A stretch of DNA of 64,000 bases from contig PZJY01000013.1 of NCBI GenBank assembly GCA_031472005.1, forward strand, positions 1,054,001-1,118,000, read 5' to 3'. Both the position numbers and the translations under genes were made by a program. Under the pieces are notes generated by a model. It had not been told where the DNA came from and did not search any database. It saw only the letters and a list, made by a program, of their open reading frames with translations. This DNA comes from Tetracladium setigerum. Its lineage: Eukaryota > Ascomycota > Leotiomycetes > Helotiales. This document shows, piece after piece, positions 44,368 through 57,100 of this stretch (position 1 is its first letter; every line of letters begins with the position of its first letter).

Positions 44368-47300
44368 CTAGAAGTTCGCAGCCGGCAACAGGGCTTTTTG
44401 TGACTTGTTGTAGGCGTAGCCATAGGTAACGCCTTCCATGATGCCGAGACCAACCGCGCTAACTTCGAATACTATTGCACCAACGGCCTAGGGAAAAAGT
44501 CTGATCAGCAAAATTGTCAGTAGATAAGAAAGAGGGAGAGACTTACCGCGACCTCAGGTTGAGTGATCTTGAACATCATAGTTGTGAACCAGCCCACACC
44601 AGCGATCGTGTTGAGAGTGTTGTTAGTGATGTTCATGATCGTCTGGGCGTCGTCCTTCTCGGACCACGTCTGCACCGTGGCCTGGCCTTCCTTGAAATAC
44701 ACGGCCTCGTACATGCCAAAGTTGACGAGGGCGACCAGGACCTCGGTGACCAAGACTGCTTTCTCTACCTTCTCACCGCCGATCGAGGTGATGGTAGCAA
44801 GTGCCTTGGTGCCTGCTTTGAAGATAGTCAGGTACCCGATCCACTTGCGGATCTCGTATCCCGGCAGGGTCGAGTCGGTAGGTAGCGAGTGCACCACTCC
44901 GATGATTTCGATCGTCAGACCCAACAGCTTGATGGCTTTGCCAGGCGTGAGGAACTCGACCACTCCCGCCGTGCCTTCGTTGATTGCTGCGTAGACGATA
45001 CGGATCAGGCTGATGACTGCTTTGACGATTGTGAGGCTGACAATGATGCCTGCGCTGAGATTCACAAAGTTGACCTTCACAGTTCGATCGAGCGTAGGGT
45101 CATCCTCAAGGATTCTGCCCAGGAGTTTCGAGTCGATGTAAGGGAAAGAGGGAGGTGCTTTACCCGTGATTAGCTTGATGAAAATCGTGGTTGGGATGGC
45201 GATGAGCAGGGAGACGGCATCAAAGATGGTCAGATCGCTCCCAGTCAGGTCCTTATAAAGCGCGGAGAAGATAGGAATGTTGATGGGCTTATTTCCCAAG
45301 GCCGCCAACTCGGTCAGTAGCTTCTGCAGGACCTTCATCAGAGCAATGGTAAGCTTCTGGACGCCATCGATCGCACCAGTCAAGAAGTCACGGCCAAGCT
45401 TTTCGAATAGCTGTCCTGTGTTCATTGACTTATCGCCGTTGAAGATATTGGCAATATCTTTTCCGACAGTGGAAGCCGAGTTGGTTAAGCTGTCGAGCAC
45501 AGGCTGGAAGATGGTCGACCACTCGTCCTGTCCAGTTTTGCTAAGTCCAGTGCTGGATTGCGGACTGGTCCCGGTTCCCATGCCTCCATTCTTCATGCGC
45601 TCGGCAGTCCACTTGAAGCTGGTGGAGTTCTGGGCTTTGGAAGTCTTGCTGCTGGGGTTCGGATCCTTGGAGTCGATCAGCTTGGAGGGCTGCGCGTCAC
45701 GCTTCGAGATCTGGGTTTTGATATTATTGAAGAAGTCATTGACCGTGCCTTCGCTCTGGTTCACCTTGGTTGCGGCATAGCCCAATCCAGCGGTGATGAA
45801 GGCTGAAATGGTCTTTCGTGTATCCAGAATATCGCTCCAAGAGAATATAAAGCCGCAGAACTCGACCAGCTTGTCCCATCCAATCTTTATCTTCTCCAAA
45901 ACCCAGCTCACGGCCTCGCCAACTTTCTCAAGGCAGTTCAAGACAAACTTTTTGACTTCGCCCGCAATCGTACAGATAAATTGCCAGACCTGTCCTACTT
46001 TCTGCAGAACCCAATCGGTTACAGTCTCGATGCTTTCCTTGATCCAGTGAAAGCCCTCCATGACAGCATCACCAATGTCAGTCGCCGACATCGTAGTCAT
46101 GGCGTTGGAAGCAGTCGCTATGGATCCATCCTTCGGAAGCACTATGAGTGAGTCGTTGGCCGCTGCAATTGATTTGGCAGCATTGGTGATGTCGGACTCG
46201 CTGAGCCCAGCGGGCAGGAGGAGCTTCCCAGACTTGTTGGTGGCTCGCTTTAAATCATCGCTTGTACGGATATTACTGAACGCTGACAAGGTTTTCTTGG
46301 TAGGATCAACAATGGTCTGGGTGAAAGTGACGGGATTCGATTTTGAGTCCTTGATGGACAGAGCAGTAAGGGTCTGGCCCGCAAGGCCGGAGGTCGCGAT
46401 GATCAAAGCGACTTCACCATGACCATCAAGACGCTGCCAGCTTCCCGTATCGCTGACCATGGAAGATCTTCCGTTAATAATCGCCGGGGCAGACGATGAT
46501 GACTGGAGTAGAATACTTCCATCGGCAATTGGGACGCCTTTACTGTCAATCGCTTGAACAGTGATAGTATAGCACTTCACACTGACATTCTTGGTAGCGT
46601 TGGCCACATAGAAAGGCTCCCGACGCCAGATACCGGTCTTGTGGCTCATTTCAAGAGAAGTTAGGTTTCCAGAGCTGTCGGTTGAGACGAGAATGTGACG
46701 AACTCCGGGAGAGCCGTCGGCATCGGTCAAGGCAGTTACAGCTGAGAATGAGCTACTCTGCCGAGTGAGAATGATTGGGCTACCGGTCACATTGCCAGTG
46801 GTAGCATTCACATAGCAGAGCTGCGAGAGTCCATTGAGAGCCCATATGCAAACTCGATCGCCATTCTGGCTGACCGTCAATTCGGATACGGCCTGCAAGA
46901 TGGGGCTCGAGGTTATGGGGCTTCCTGTGGCGCCTTTGATAGTCGAGTCTCTGGAGCTCCAGTACCGAACGCCCTGGGGGCCTCCAACGAGGAGAGAAGT
47001 CCGCCCAGCCACAGAGATCGTTGCCAAACAAGTAGAATTAGCAGGCACACCGAGGGATGCGGTGTACCAGCGAAGAATACTTGGGTCATCAGGATCAGTA
47101 CGGACGAATTGCGAAACCAGTTGCCTATCCATGTTAACAGAACGAACGGATTGGTGACGAGAGCTCTTACACTTGTCCCTGAATTCGATACAGAATATAG
47201 AGCCTAAAATATGTCAGCGAGAGAAATCGACATCATCTTCAAAACATACCCTTGGCCATAGGCACTGTTGGCTGCAGCGATGTCAAGGATTCCTGAAGCA

Positions 47301-47956
47301 TTTTCTGGGAGCGACATGTCCCTGGAGGTTCGCCAGCCACTCGCTGCTAGGTCAACAATGACCCGTGAGATATCCGATCCTTTGGCGATCCGGTCTACGG
47401 GTTGGTGAGCAACAAAAACGGGCGGGTAGGTGGAAGTCGAGATGGTCGGTCCCTGAAACGGTCAGCTAAAGGACAACGCCTCCAGGGAAAGTTTACATAC
47501 GATAAAAATCTTGCTGACTTGAGAGAGATTTTGTGGTGGAAGAGTTGTGATCACGGGCGGACTAGTCATCTGAAAAGGGCGGCAGAGCAGGAGCCTGGAC
47601 GTTGTGTCATTGATGCGGGTCGCAACGCAGAGTATGATGCTCCGGTCATCCAATTGCTTGACCTCGAAAGTTTGGATCCGAGTATCATCAGTAATGCCAA
47701 TAATTTTTCCAATATCGATGAGCTGTCGCTGGCCATTTTTGTCATCCTGCAAATGATTAGTCGCAGGTTGGACGAGTAGCCGGAAGCTTACCTTAGTGGC
47801 CTGGAGGCGAGGAACCGCATCGTTGCTGAGCGCAAAGATGATGGGCCTAGAGGTCACTGGGTCGAGAACAGTGAAGAACTGACTGCCAGCGGGTACCGGG
47901 ACCGCGCTGACATAGTTCGTCATCAACTCGCTGTCGTAGATTATCTGGGCGGCCAT
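44368..47956 (-). CDS. large uncharacterised fungal protein (divergent pair, member A)
   Basis: About 1,120 residues. ATG at 47956 (MAAQIIYDSELMTNYVSAV). Five introns are inferred by frame: after QATK, after SKIFI, after NSAYGQ, after YILYRIQGQV, and before the last exon AVGAIVFEVSAVGLGIMEGV. The first 450 residues are beta-rich with many Thr/Ser and repeated short blades (TSLLVGGPQGVRYWSS, GDRVCIWALNG), like a propeller. A helical middle follows: VTDWVLQKVGQVWQFICTIA, VEFCGFIFSWSDILDTRKT. The C-terminal third has four or five hydrophobic segments (IFDAVSLLIAIPTTIFIKLI, LSAGIIVSLTIVKAVISLI). There is no signal peptide. I recall similar large uncharacterised fungal proteins but no named domain. 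It diverges from member B across 1.9 kb. The frame is intact. Confidence 0.72.
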
Positions 47957-49870
47957 GTTGGCTACGGGAAAGATCAAAATGATTTAAGGGAGAGCAAATG
48001 CAAAGAATCACTGGAGAATCAATGAACAATTTGGGAGGGCGAGAAGCGAGTATAAAAGAATTGTTGAACTTGGACGCAAATCGCTCAATCACTAAGCAGA
48101 AGGTTTGCTCAGTTAGGGCCAGCAACGACAGATGGCAACTCCCGACCACCAAACATAGATATCAACCACCAAGATCGGGCTTGAGCGATACCGGGCTGGG
48201 CTGATCATAGACCTCATGGCTGGCTGAGGATGAGATATTGAAATCCTTCGCGTAGGGTCTTGCATGCAATGGGAGCAATGCACGTCTCTGCTGTTGTGCT
48301 ATTCATTGATAATTGAAGCCTCCTTCTTTACGAACAAAGAGTCTTAGTCAGGGGCGTCGTGGTGTTACCTCAATAAAGCCATAATCAATCAATACGAACG
48401 AGACGGGAGGACAGTCGATGAATGCATACATACCAATGGCTTGATAGTCTCAGCCAATGTAAATTAACCTTCACGTAAAGATGACAATTCGTAGCAGGTG
48501 ACAAATCTCATCTGAGCAGTCGAAAGTCGAATCGGGAATGCACTTTGCATTTTGGTTGGTTCCTTCCGTGGCGGGCCATGATTGGGATCGTTATGTAAGA
48601 CGTGAACGGGTAACCGTATGGATGAAATGGTACTGAAATGATGAGATCGGTGGTAGTGAGTGAATCAGTGAGTTGGTGACGAAAGTGATGAATTTGAGGG
48701 AGTGAATATGCTTGATTGAGAATGAAGAGCTGACTGTAGAAAATGAAGCTGTGCCATAAGGTCCTTATATACATGTAAATCAGGGGGATTTAGCATCATC
48801 ACATTGCTGATAATCGGGATACGCCTTCTGATGGCATATACTTTGCATTTGATGTAAAACATGCTGTAAAACAGACCGATGCAAAACAGGCCAAAACAGA
48901 TGGATTTGGGTGGATTCACAGGTTCAACAGGAGGGCAATTGATCGAAAGTAATGGAAGGTTTGATGGTAGGAGGGCCGGCAAATCAAAGTGGTGCCGGCA
49001 TCTAATTGAGGTAAGTAAATAAGGTTTGGCTTTTCGGAGGGGGATGCAAAGGAGTGCGTGCTACCCGACTGTAACAACTTACTATACTTGTAAGCAACGG
49101 GTTGGCCGATGACACCTTGGCGCTTTCCCCATACTGGCTCTAGCGAGTTACCCGGCTTCCCCATGGGGAAGCAGCCGCACCGCCAACCTTAATTCGCTTG
49201 CGGCTTGCGCAATCAATCCCGAAACTTCTTGGCATGGTTTTCCTCAGCAAACAGTCTGTCCATCCGAGGGGCCTTTATTTCACCACCACCTTCACCGTCT
49301 TGTCATCTTCGTGAACTCTTCTCTCCTCTCAATCAGCCAGCCAGCCAGCTAGCCAGCCACTCATTTCGTGTGCTGCACAGCGCTCGTATTTGCTCCGAAG
49401 CTGTGCGCTCTTTAGCGCTGCTTAGGCCACGTGCCACTCGAAAGGTTCCTCCGAGTTTCGGGCAGAGAGACAGAGAGAGAGAGACACAGAGAGAGAGAGA
49501 CACAGAGAGAGAGAGACAGAGAGGGAGAGACAGAGAGAGTGACAACTCTGGATCCTAAACGTGCAACTAGTGCTCATTTACTTGTTCAGCCAGCCATATG
49601 TTTCTTTTTCGAAGTGGAGCGTACGAGTTCCTTAGCTTGCGGACATCTTTACAATCCTGCTCCTTCTCAGCACGATGCTTGCAAGTACAGTACTTACTTG
49701 CTTGGGTCGAGCCAGCCACTTCTATAAGACCATTCAAGCATATATCTCCTCCAAATTCCTTCATCGATCTTTCATTCCAAGTCCTTCTGTTATAGCAAAT
49801 CTTTCTGTCCGAGCCTGCTCTACCCTTCTCTTGCCTATCTTACACACCAAAAATCTCAAATCTTGCCACG
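47957..49870. promoter_or_regulatory. 1.9 kb divergent intergenic region of the A/B pair
   Basis: It lies between the starts of the two large unknown genes and presumably contains both promoters. A (CCAG)n stretch is at about 49337-49360 and a GAGACA/GA microsatellite at 49459-49545. The sequence immediately before the ATG at 49871 is pyrimidine-rich. No small gene was recognised. Confidence 0.45.
49459..49545. repeat. GA/GAGACA microsatellite
   Basis: About 85 bp of GAGA interrupted by CAGAGA/CACAGA units, roughly 330 bp upstream of gene B. It contains imperfect 18-bp higher-order units ending in GAGACACAGA. Confidence 0.85.
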
Positions 49871-52028
49871 ATGTCGAGCCGAGTTCTCAAAGTCAACCCT
49901 GGACAGTATGACCAGGTGGTTGCCATCACCCAGGCCATGATCAATGCCGGCATGGAGAATCTCTACATCGCCAAAACTCCGGATCCACCCAAGCCGCAGA
50001 CCATCTCCATCCGAGCTGCTGGATCCATGCTAAACGTGATTCTGAAGGCTCCACGAATTATCATCAGCCCAGTCCAAAACAATCTGTCCCAGGTCATTTA
50101 CGTCATGGGGTTCTCCTCTGGAACCCTGGCAGTCTATTCGACTGATGGGTCGGACCCAGCCACGGAAGATGAAAAGACAAATTACAGCATGGACAACTGG
50201 AGTAAGAGTCACAGCTAAGGATGCTTGAATATTACTGACCTGTGTAGAATTCGCTTTCGCAGTAGACCTTGGTACGAAAACGTCGTCAAACCCTTGATCA
50301 ATTGCTAATTTGGCAGGTCTATCAAAGCTTGACCCCACTAGTCAGACGTACAAAGATGTCAGAGCAAAGGTAATCGTTTCCATTACAGGATGCCTTCCTG
50401 TATCCTTTAGTCGACCATTTTAACTTAAATCTTTCAGATCAATCAACCTGGCAATTACACCATCACGCAGCTTCTGTTGGACTTGTCCAGTATGTATCCA
50501 AAATCAAGAAGCGAGCTTCAAGACTGACTCTATCAGCTGCGGGAATCTCCGAATTTAACCTGAAACAATCTTATTTTGGCGGTCGAGATTGGACCAAGGA
50601 GTCGCAGGATGTCCAAGATAACTTTTCGGTGCTCATCAAGAAAGCCCTCAACCAAATCTTCACACTGGGTCTCAACAACGTCGGCTACCTAGCTTCTACC
50701 GACGCTGGTACAACTGGCGATCATCCTGCGACCTTCTTGCCCACTGATGTGAGATTTCAAACTTATCCATGGGTTAGTCCGACCGGGGTAGAAGTGGGAC
50801 CCGGTATCACAGGGAACTCAGTCCTCAATTACCTCTGCTATCTTGAGATGACGGATAACAGGGTTCCTCCCACTGGAGCAAATGCAGTGCTGATTCCAAA
50901 TGGCAATTGGACTGACGGGGACGCTGTAAATATCAGCAGCATGGATCTAGGGACGTTCGTTCTCTCCAAACGCAATTTCCTCGACCGTTGGTTCCTCCCT
51001 CAGCTCCGTGCCATGAATCAGATTTTGGAGCCCACTGTCAGCCAAATTCCTGTCTCCGTCCGTGTTGATGGCTTATGGCTGTACTGGACATGGTAAGAGA
51101 CTCCTATCAGTCAGCATCCAGGCTTGATCTAACGTGGGCAGCAAACCGGACATGCAACTCGGATACAACCCTAACCACAGATCTACCAGCGATTCATACT
51201 TTGACTTCAAGCCAACTAAACCCTACACTGTAACCGCTGATATCCCCAATGTCGTCAAGGCGGGAACCTATGAATGTTATCAATTTACCAGCTCTTTCAC
51301 TGCTTCAAACTCGTTCGATCAAGCTGGAGCGGGTGGCGCATTGGCCAAAGTCTGGGGAGCTGCCGACTGTATGTATCGGCCTCGATATCGATTCTTGACC
51401 AACAACTAACATGTTTAGGTTCGTGCACTAATCGGCTACTTTTCAAAGCTGGGTCCTCGCAAATAGTTCTTCTCGGTACCGCCTATATCCACACTAATTT
51501 CTCCCGCTGGGCGCCTCTCTGGGATGCGCCATCATCCAGAGACGACGAGTAAGTCCACTGATCCGAACTGGAATCATGCACTGACCTGCTTTCAGTGTCA
51601 AATATACCTACAACTGGTCTGTCGTATTCAACCTCGAATCCGTGAAGGACGGCGGCCTCCAGATAACTGCACAAGTGGCCCAGAGTCAACCCGTGAAGGC
51701 CATCAGCCTACAAGACGGCATAGGAGCGCAACTAGTCAAGTACTTTGACTCAGCCTTCCCCATTGCCACCAATCGCTTCACCACTTTCCAGAACAACTTA
51801 ACGGCGGCCTTGGCTGGACAGCAGAAATTTTACTTCCCGGCTTCCGGCACGTTCTTTTTCAAAAATCCAGTGCTGAACTACCAGGGCGATTTGATTGCCA
51901 GCGTTGGCTATAACGGCACCGATGGCCCCATCCAGGGCGCTCCGGAAAGAAACACTGCTCAGAATAAAACAGCAGCTCCACTGCCACCAGCGCCGGCAGG
52001 TATCGACTCAAGGGTGAGCAAGAAGTAG
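49871..52028 (+). CDS. uncharacterised fungal protein (divergent pair, member B)
   Basis: About 580 residues, ATG at 49871 (MSSRVLKVNPGQYDQVV). At least seven introns of 45-60 nt are inferred, for example DNW joining KFAFAVDLG and then LSKLDPTSQ. The protein is beta-rich with alternating aromatic and polar residues, no signal peptide and no clear transmembrane segment. Recognisable blocks are YSMDNWKFAFAVDL, GTFVLSKRNFLDRWFLPQL and, near the end, FYFPASGTFFFKNPVLNY. The middle blocks are faintly like tubular lipid-binding (TULIP/P47-type) proteins, but this is only an impression and I assign no function. The tail is Ala/Pro-rich. It diverges from member A, and the shared promoter suggests co-expression. 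Confidence 0.75.
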
Positions 52029-52547
52029 GCATGCCCAGGGGGGCGGACAAAGGAGATCGGGTGGGGCTTTTATTCCTGTGGAGTACTATGTTGATTATTC
52101 TCATCTTTCCGTCACTCTTTGGACAGACTGACCGCAGTGAGAGAAGGGTGTTCGCTGGACTCTCTGCCATTCGCTTAGCAGCTTAATTGAATCGTGCTAC
52201 CATGAAAGCTTTTTGGCCCACCGATCGAAATATTTAGTTTTGTGATCCACTTTCTAAGCCCAAGGCCAACGCAGTTTGCCAGTACACTTTAAAGTACCAT
52301 ACGATGAGCCTTGAAAGTCACGTTTTTTGCGTTTGCTGGGGGCCTCAACGTTCTTCCCATCAGGAAGATATGCAAGTCCACAGGTGAAGGGAAGGAAGCG
52401 AGCCGGGCAACACAATCTTCCACTTCAGGCAAACGGTAATACTCAGGCTTTCGTTAGCCTTAGTCAAGGCTATTCAGCGAATGCGTCGTGAAGTGCGAAA
52501 GCGACTCGCGAAATGTCTTGGCACACCCTTAACTATCTTGATAAAAT

Positions 52548-53218
52548 CAATGCCTTCATAAGCTTGCTTATTAAGGTGATTCCCTGGCGGCGCGAACACA
52601 CTAAAAGTTTTGGTAGGTAACAAGTCTTGGCACTACTCTTAGCGCTAATATTGAAAAGACTTAATCGAAAACCAATATAATCTTGGACGGCCTTAGTAAC
52701 AAAAGTGCCCAGACAATTCTAAGCGAGGTCTTGGCACTGGTTATACTTTATTTAGCTAGAACAGAATACCTGGAATACCTGGAACGGCTAGAATGGCTGG
52801 AATGGCTTGAATCGAATACCTGGAATGGCCTGAACGGAGTATGTTGAACGGCAGAATGTCTTGGCATCTTGGGGTCTATCACTCAAGAGGCTACTATGTA
52901 AGGATACCTAAAAGTACTACACATTAAGGGTAAGCTTATACTTTTTGGGTCCATAGTAAAAAGCCCCGTAGTCGTTATCTTTACGTTAGTAGTGCACCAC
53001 ACTACGCTTTCCTTCGTCTCTAAGTCCCCGATTTATGCTCTTCTCGATTTAATGCCTTTTTCGACATTCTTTTAGTATCTTAGGGATATTCTATCGAGTC
53101 CCTTGAGGCTTAACGAGTCACGTCGACACAATAGTGCTATGCCTTATTACCTACTAAAATCTTTTCTATATCGCGCCGCCAGGGAGTTACCTTAATAAGC
53201 AAGCTTATGAAGGCATTG
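52548..53218. mobile_element. MITE-like element with 45-bp terminal inverted repeats
   Basis: The left end starts CAATGCCTTCATAAGCTTGC at 52548. The right end is its reverse complement, finishing at 53218. Agreement is about 43 of 46 bases through GGCGGCGCG, and weaker similarity (GTAGGTAA..AG..AGCACTA) continues inward to about 95 bp. The 671-bp interior has no coding frame and contains a minisatellite. No target-site duplication was clear at the borders, so the exact boundary and superfamily are unresolved. Confidence 0.75.
52760..52855. repeat. 9-10 bp degenerate minisatellite (CCTGGAATR)
   Basis: Units such as CCTGGAATA, CCTGGAACGG, CTAGAATGG, CTGGAATGG and CCTGGAATGG follow one another with drift. 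The array lies inside the MITE-like element. Confidence 0.7.
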
Positions 53219-53224
53219 TCATTT

Positions 53225-53254
53225 AAGCGAAGTAAGGATGCTTTTTCAAATAGA
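53225..53254 (+). repeat. dispersed repeat fragment, also at 37993-38022
   Basis: Both sites read GAAG[C/T]AAGGATGCTTTT[C/T]CAAATAGAA, about 25 of 27 bases, in the same orientation and in gene-free DNA 15 kb apart. They are probably relics of one repeat family. Confidence 0.55.
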
Positions 53255-53297
53255 ATGGCGTGTAATGAACATCAAACAAGTGAATATCATTCCTTTA

Positions 53298-53370
53298 CAG
53301 TCGCTTACAAAATCGGCTTCCCCTCCACACTCGCCAGAAGATTCTGCCCCACCTACCAGAAGAGGCTAAG
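53298..53370 (+). repeat. terminal inverted repeat, left copy (TA-flanked)
   Basis: It begins CAGTCGCTTACAAAATCGGC directly after TA (53296-53297). About 73 bp match the reverse complement of 58315-58390 with a few differences and one small gap. A CAG start after TA is typical of Tc1/mariner/Fot1-type termini. Confidence 0.7.
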
Positions 53371-53561
53371 CGCAGTGGCCATTACGCGACAGCCCACCGA
53401 CCCGGATACAGTACCTTTGACAACCGCTGCTAACTAAAAGAATAAACGCGAACAGTCTAGAAGACCATAAGAATTGTTGTGACGACCCTTCACAAATACA
53501 CATAGAGTAGTGCTTGCAAAATGGAACCGTTATTCAAAAAAGAAATACTAAGGCTGACGAG

Positions 53562-53589
53562 AAAAGGATTCGAATAGTCGAATCCTTTT
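53562..53589. repeat. perfect 12-bp hairpin
   Basis: AAAAGGATTCGA, a four-base loop ATAG, then TCGAATCCTTTT form a perfect inverted repeat. It sits in transposon-like DNA outside any gene. Confidence 0.8.
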
Positions 53590-54132
53590 ACGTTACACTT
53601 GTATCGTTACACTCGATTACCCTCTATGACTAGAGTACCCTCGCCTACTCTCTATAACTAGAGAACCCTTAAACGAATAGCTAGAGATAAGATAAGGAAA
53701 GAAAGCGCAAGAAGAAAGAGCTTTGGATAGAATTTAAGAAGAAATACTTTCTTGTACTGAAGTTAGAAAGCAAGAGAGTAAGATAGCTTAGATACACAAA
53801 TAGACCAGCCCTTAACCCCCAATTAACTGCAATGCACCTGACTCAGATTACTCACGCGCTATCTCTCAAATACCGTCTCTCTCCCCAGCTCCACAACTGA
53901 TTCTCAGACCCGTGCGAGTCCTAGAGACAAAATGGCATCGCGCCTCATTTATCGCAAAGCCGACAGTCAAACCCCCCTGGCACCTAGATGTCTTGAATAA
54001 GATAGTGTAGCGGCGATAGCTCGTCCTCTGAATCGTCATCTATGTGCTCCGTATGATTCTCGGCTTTTCCGATGATTTCAGAGACCTTCCGACTTCCGAC
54101 AGCAATCAAGCCTTCGGAAGACCATTTCCCCA

Positions 54133-57100
54133 TCAAGACTCTCCTTGAACAAATATTTTCACCCTCCAAAACACCCCTCTTGCCAAGTTTAATGCAATGT
54201 TTCCGGCGTCGTCAGTCCCGGACATTCCAGTAAGGCCTTCCATCTCTTCCCCGAACTGCTCTGAGCCCGTCTGGCAGTTCGGCCCATTTGCTAATCGCCA
54301 AAAAGACCTCGAGCACCGCAGGAATACCATGCTGTACCCTTGGGATACCTTCCTGTGGGTGGCAGCACCACGACCGAAAGTATTTATGAGACATTTCTCT
54401 AGGACCACAAACGAAGTATCTTCCTCAAACCTAGTCCATCCGTAGTACCAATGTGGGAAGGCGATCTCCCAAACTTGGCTGTTGTAGACCCAAAGTGCGA
54501 CAAATTTGTCATCTCCTTTTCCGATACCGGTGTACATCAACGCGTCAAGACAAGTGCCGATATATTTCTCCACAGATTTCCGAGTCACTGGTCTCTCCGC
54601 TGAAAATGTAACGAGATTCGCTGGATTTGTATTGAGAATTTCTTCAAATCTCACTCTCCATCTTTCTGTGTCATAAGACGGATATGTTTTCATGTACTCC
54701 TTCATGGTATCACCAGCTAGAAGATCAACAAGCCTAACCTTCCGACTATTACTTGTACAAATGGATACTTGAAGTCCAAGTCGCAGGAGGAGACATTTCC
54801 AAGGTCGTAGCTCCGACGGATTATTCTTCCAGCGTTTGAGGAATGACTCTTTGACCGGTCTCCCTGTGTTCTTCATGGTTTGGGAATATTGGAAGGTCGG
54901 TGCTCCTACCCCCCCTCCACCCATTGCAGTTCCAACAGTCTTCGAGTCCGTTACAAGTTTGTTTGGTGACGATCCGGGAAATCTGAGATATTTTTTGCTA
55001 ACAAAGCGGTCCTTAGCATTTCTCAGATCACAGTAGCACTCTGGGTTTCGGGTAACACTGTGAACGCAAGCTCCAATAAGTAGTCGGGGATGGGTAATTT
55101 GAGGGAGAGAAGTGCTGATTGAAGTTCTTTCAGAGTCTTTAAGCTCATTGATAGAGACCCAGTGACATAGTTGCTCCTCTCGGGAAGTCTTTACAGACAT
55201 GCCACGGGTCTCGGGGATAGAGCTTATTGGGACAACTGAACCATGCTCTAAATCGTATCGCAAGATCTCCATAGGCTTGTCTGCATTCGTGATTTTCCAC
55301 ATAGGTCCCCACGCATCCGCGAAAGCATCTGGAGTGGTGGATAAAAAGAGCTCTGCGGAGTCCATTGGGTCCATATTGGTACCATGTAGTACCCATACTT
55401 GCTCACCACGGAGAAACCCATTCAAACATTTAAAAGCTCGCCGGGAGAGGCTCAAAAAGTCGGGTCTCACCATAGCATCTTCAACTATGTCGGTGCCCCG
55501 ACTTGAGATCTGGAACTTGATGGTGGGAGGCCTGTCGCTCATCCGGTAATCAAAGTCCCCCATATGAGAGTGCACATGACTGACCAAGATGAGATCCAGT
55601 ACCCAGAGACTGATAATTGCACGATCGGCAACCGGCAGAGCGGAAGAAACAAGGCTACCATGCTTATCGCCAAGTAAATCCTCGCAACGATTTCTTAACT
55701 CCTCAAGATTCTCCAAGGAGGTCCTTGTCTCATCTATAAAGCCTCTCAATCCCGAAACTTTGTCGAGTTCAACCGATTTTAAGAATGCGACCTCAGAACG
55801 GGATGGGTCAATCTGGATAAATGTAGCCGTGGATTCGCAAAAGCCAGCATCCTGGAGACTGGCAATGTTTCGTTCAATACATTTAAGAATTCTTTGGCAT
55901 TCTTGAAGTCGGAAATCTGGGAGATTGGTCTCAGAATCCCTCGACCCAAATCTGAAGATATCCTGAGCGGCTGCAGATTCTCGAAAGACATGAGCCTGAA
56001 GTTTTCTGAGCTTAGTCTTGAATCTAACGGGGTGTAAGAGGTCCTCGTCCATCTCTGATAGGCGAAACTGGTGTCCTTCACGGTCTGGCGACTCTGGGAT
56101 TTTTGTTGAAGCAATGGTTTCTGTCTCTGCCGTAATATCATCATACAACTCTTCAGATTCGTCGCTAGAATCAGTTGTGTATCCAGATAGCGGGGCGACG
56201 GCTTCCATTACTTTTTGATCCAGTGTCGGCGAATCAGAGTAGACACTGCTGTTTGAGGATCTCCGTGAAGTTGAATACTCGGTTTCAGAGTGACCGAGCG
56301 TTTCCAGCTCTGCTTCAAACGCCTCGCCGTTGCCTGAAAGGTCCTTCACTGAGAACTTGCTCCGAGCCCTTTTCGTCTCGGTTTCTGGCACCAGAAAATT
56401 GTCACCGGCCCCACTGGATTCGCTTTCTGGCACCAAGATCTTGCTACCAGTCCCTTTAAACTCACTCTCTGGCACCAACTTAGTGCGAGTCTATATTTTC
56501 TTAGCACGGTTAAATTTTCAAGAAGGATACAAACCTTGCTTCCTAAATGGAGCTTTCGAAATTTAATCTCAATTCCACCAAAAAATATAACATTTCCGTC
56601 GTTCTCCTAGCACAGAAGCAGTTTAGAATTTGCAGTATCAGTTAGTGGTGGGACTCCTTACATCTACGACGTGCTTCCAGCTATTCTTGCCCTCTCCCAT
56701 CATCCAAGTAACAGTGGGTCTTATGCTACTAACACCTGTTGCGCCCACTTTGCATCCTAGTGTTATTCCGTTCTGAGGGTTTTGCCATGCACCGATATAA
56801 ACATCAGAACATGAGTAGGTCGTGGTAACAATGAAAACCCCATGATTTTTGAGAACAGGATGGTCGGACAACAGCTTGGCGGCATTCGTCTTCAGCCAGA
56901 CTCTGAAGGGATCTCTGTGATCTATACGCTCGACAATCACCTTGTTGCCGCATATAAGTACTGCTCCGAAGTCTCCAGATGTAGTGTACTTTATTGCTAT
57001 TGAAGCATCGGCTGGCAGACCAGCGTGTAAGGCCGAGCTTTCGGTATCGAGCTTGTATTGACTTGCGTTGACGGTGCTTGCGAGTATTGGGCCCCATTCC

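Larger units (their letters stand above)
52029..54132. other. repeat-rich region between gene B and the next gene
   Basis: No gene. It holds a MITE-like element (52548-53218) with an internal minisatellite, a 27-bp dispersed repeat (53225-53254), one end of a TA-flanked inverted-repeat family (53298-53370) and a 12-bp hairpin (53562-53589). This is the densest cluster of mobile-element signals in the window. Confidence 0.6.

Noticed and set aside
49871..52028. Firm assignment of gene B to the TULIP/P47 family
   Set aside because: Only short motif impressions; needs profile search, so kept as unknown.
53984..54169. Alternative acidic C-terminus for the large gene by read-through or splicing
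   Set aside because: The main frame has its own stop at 54133 and no clear acceptor joins the two.
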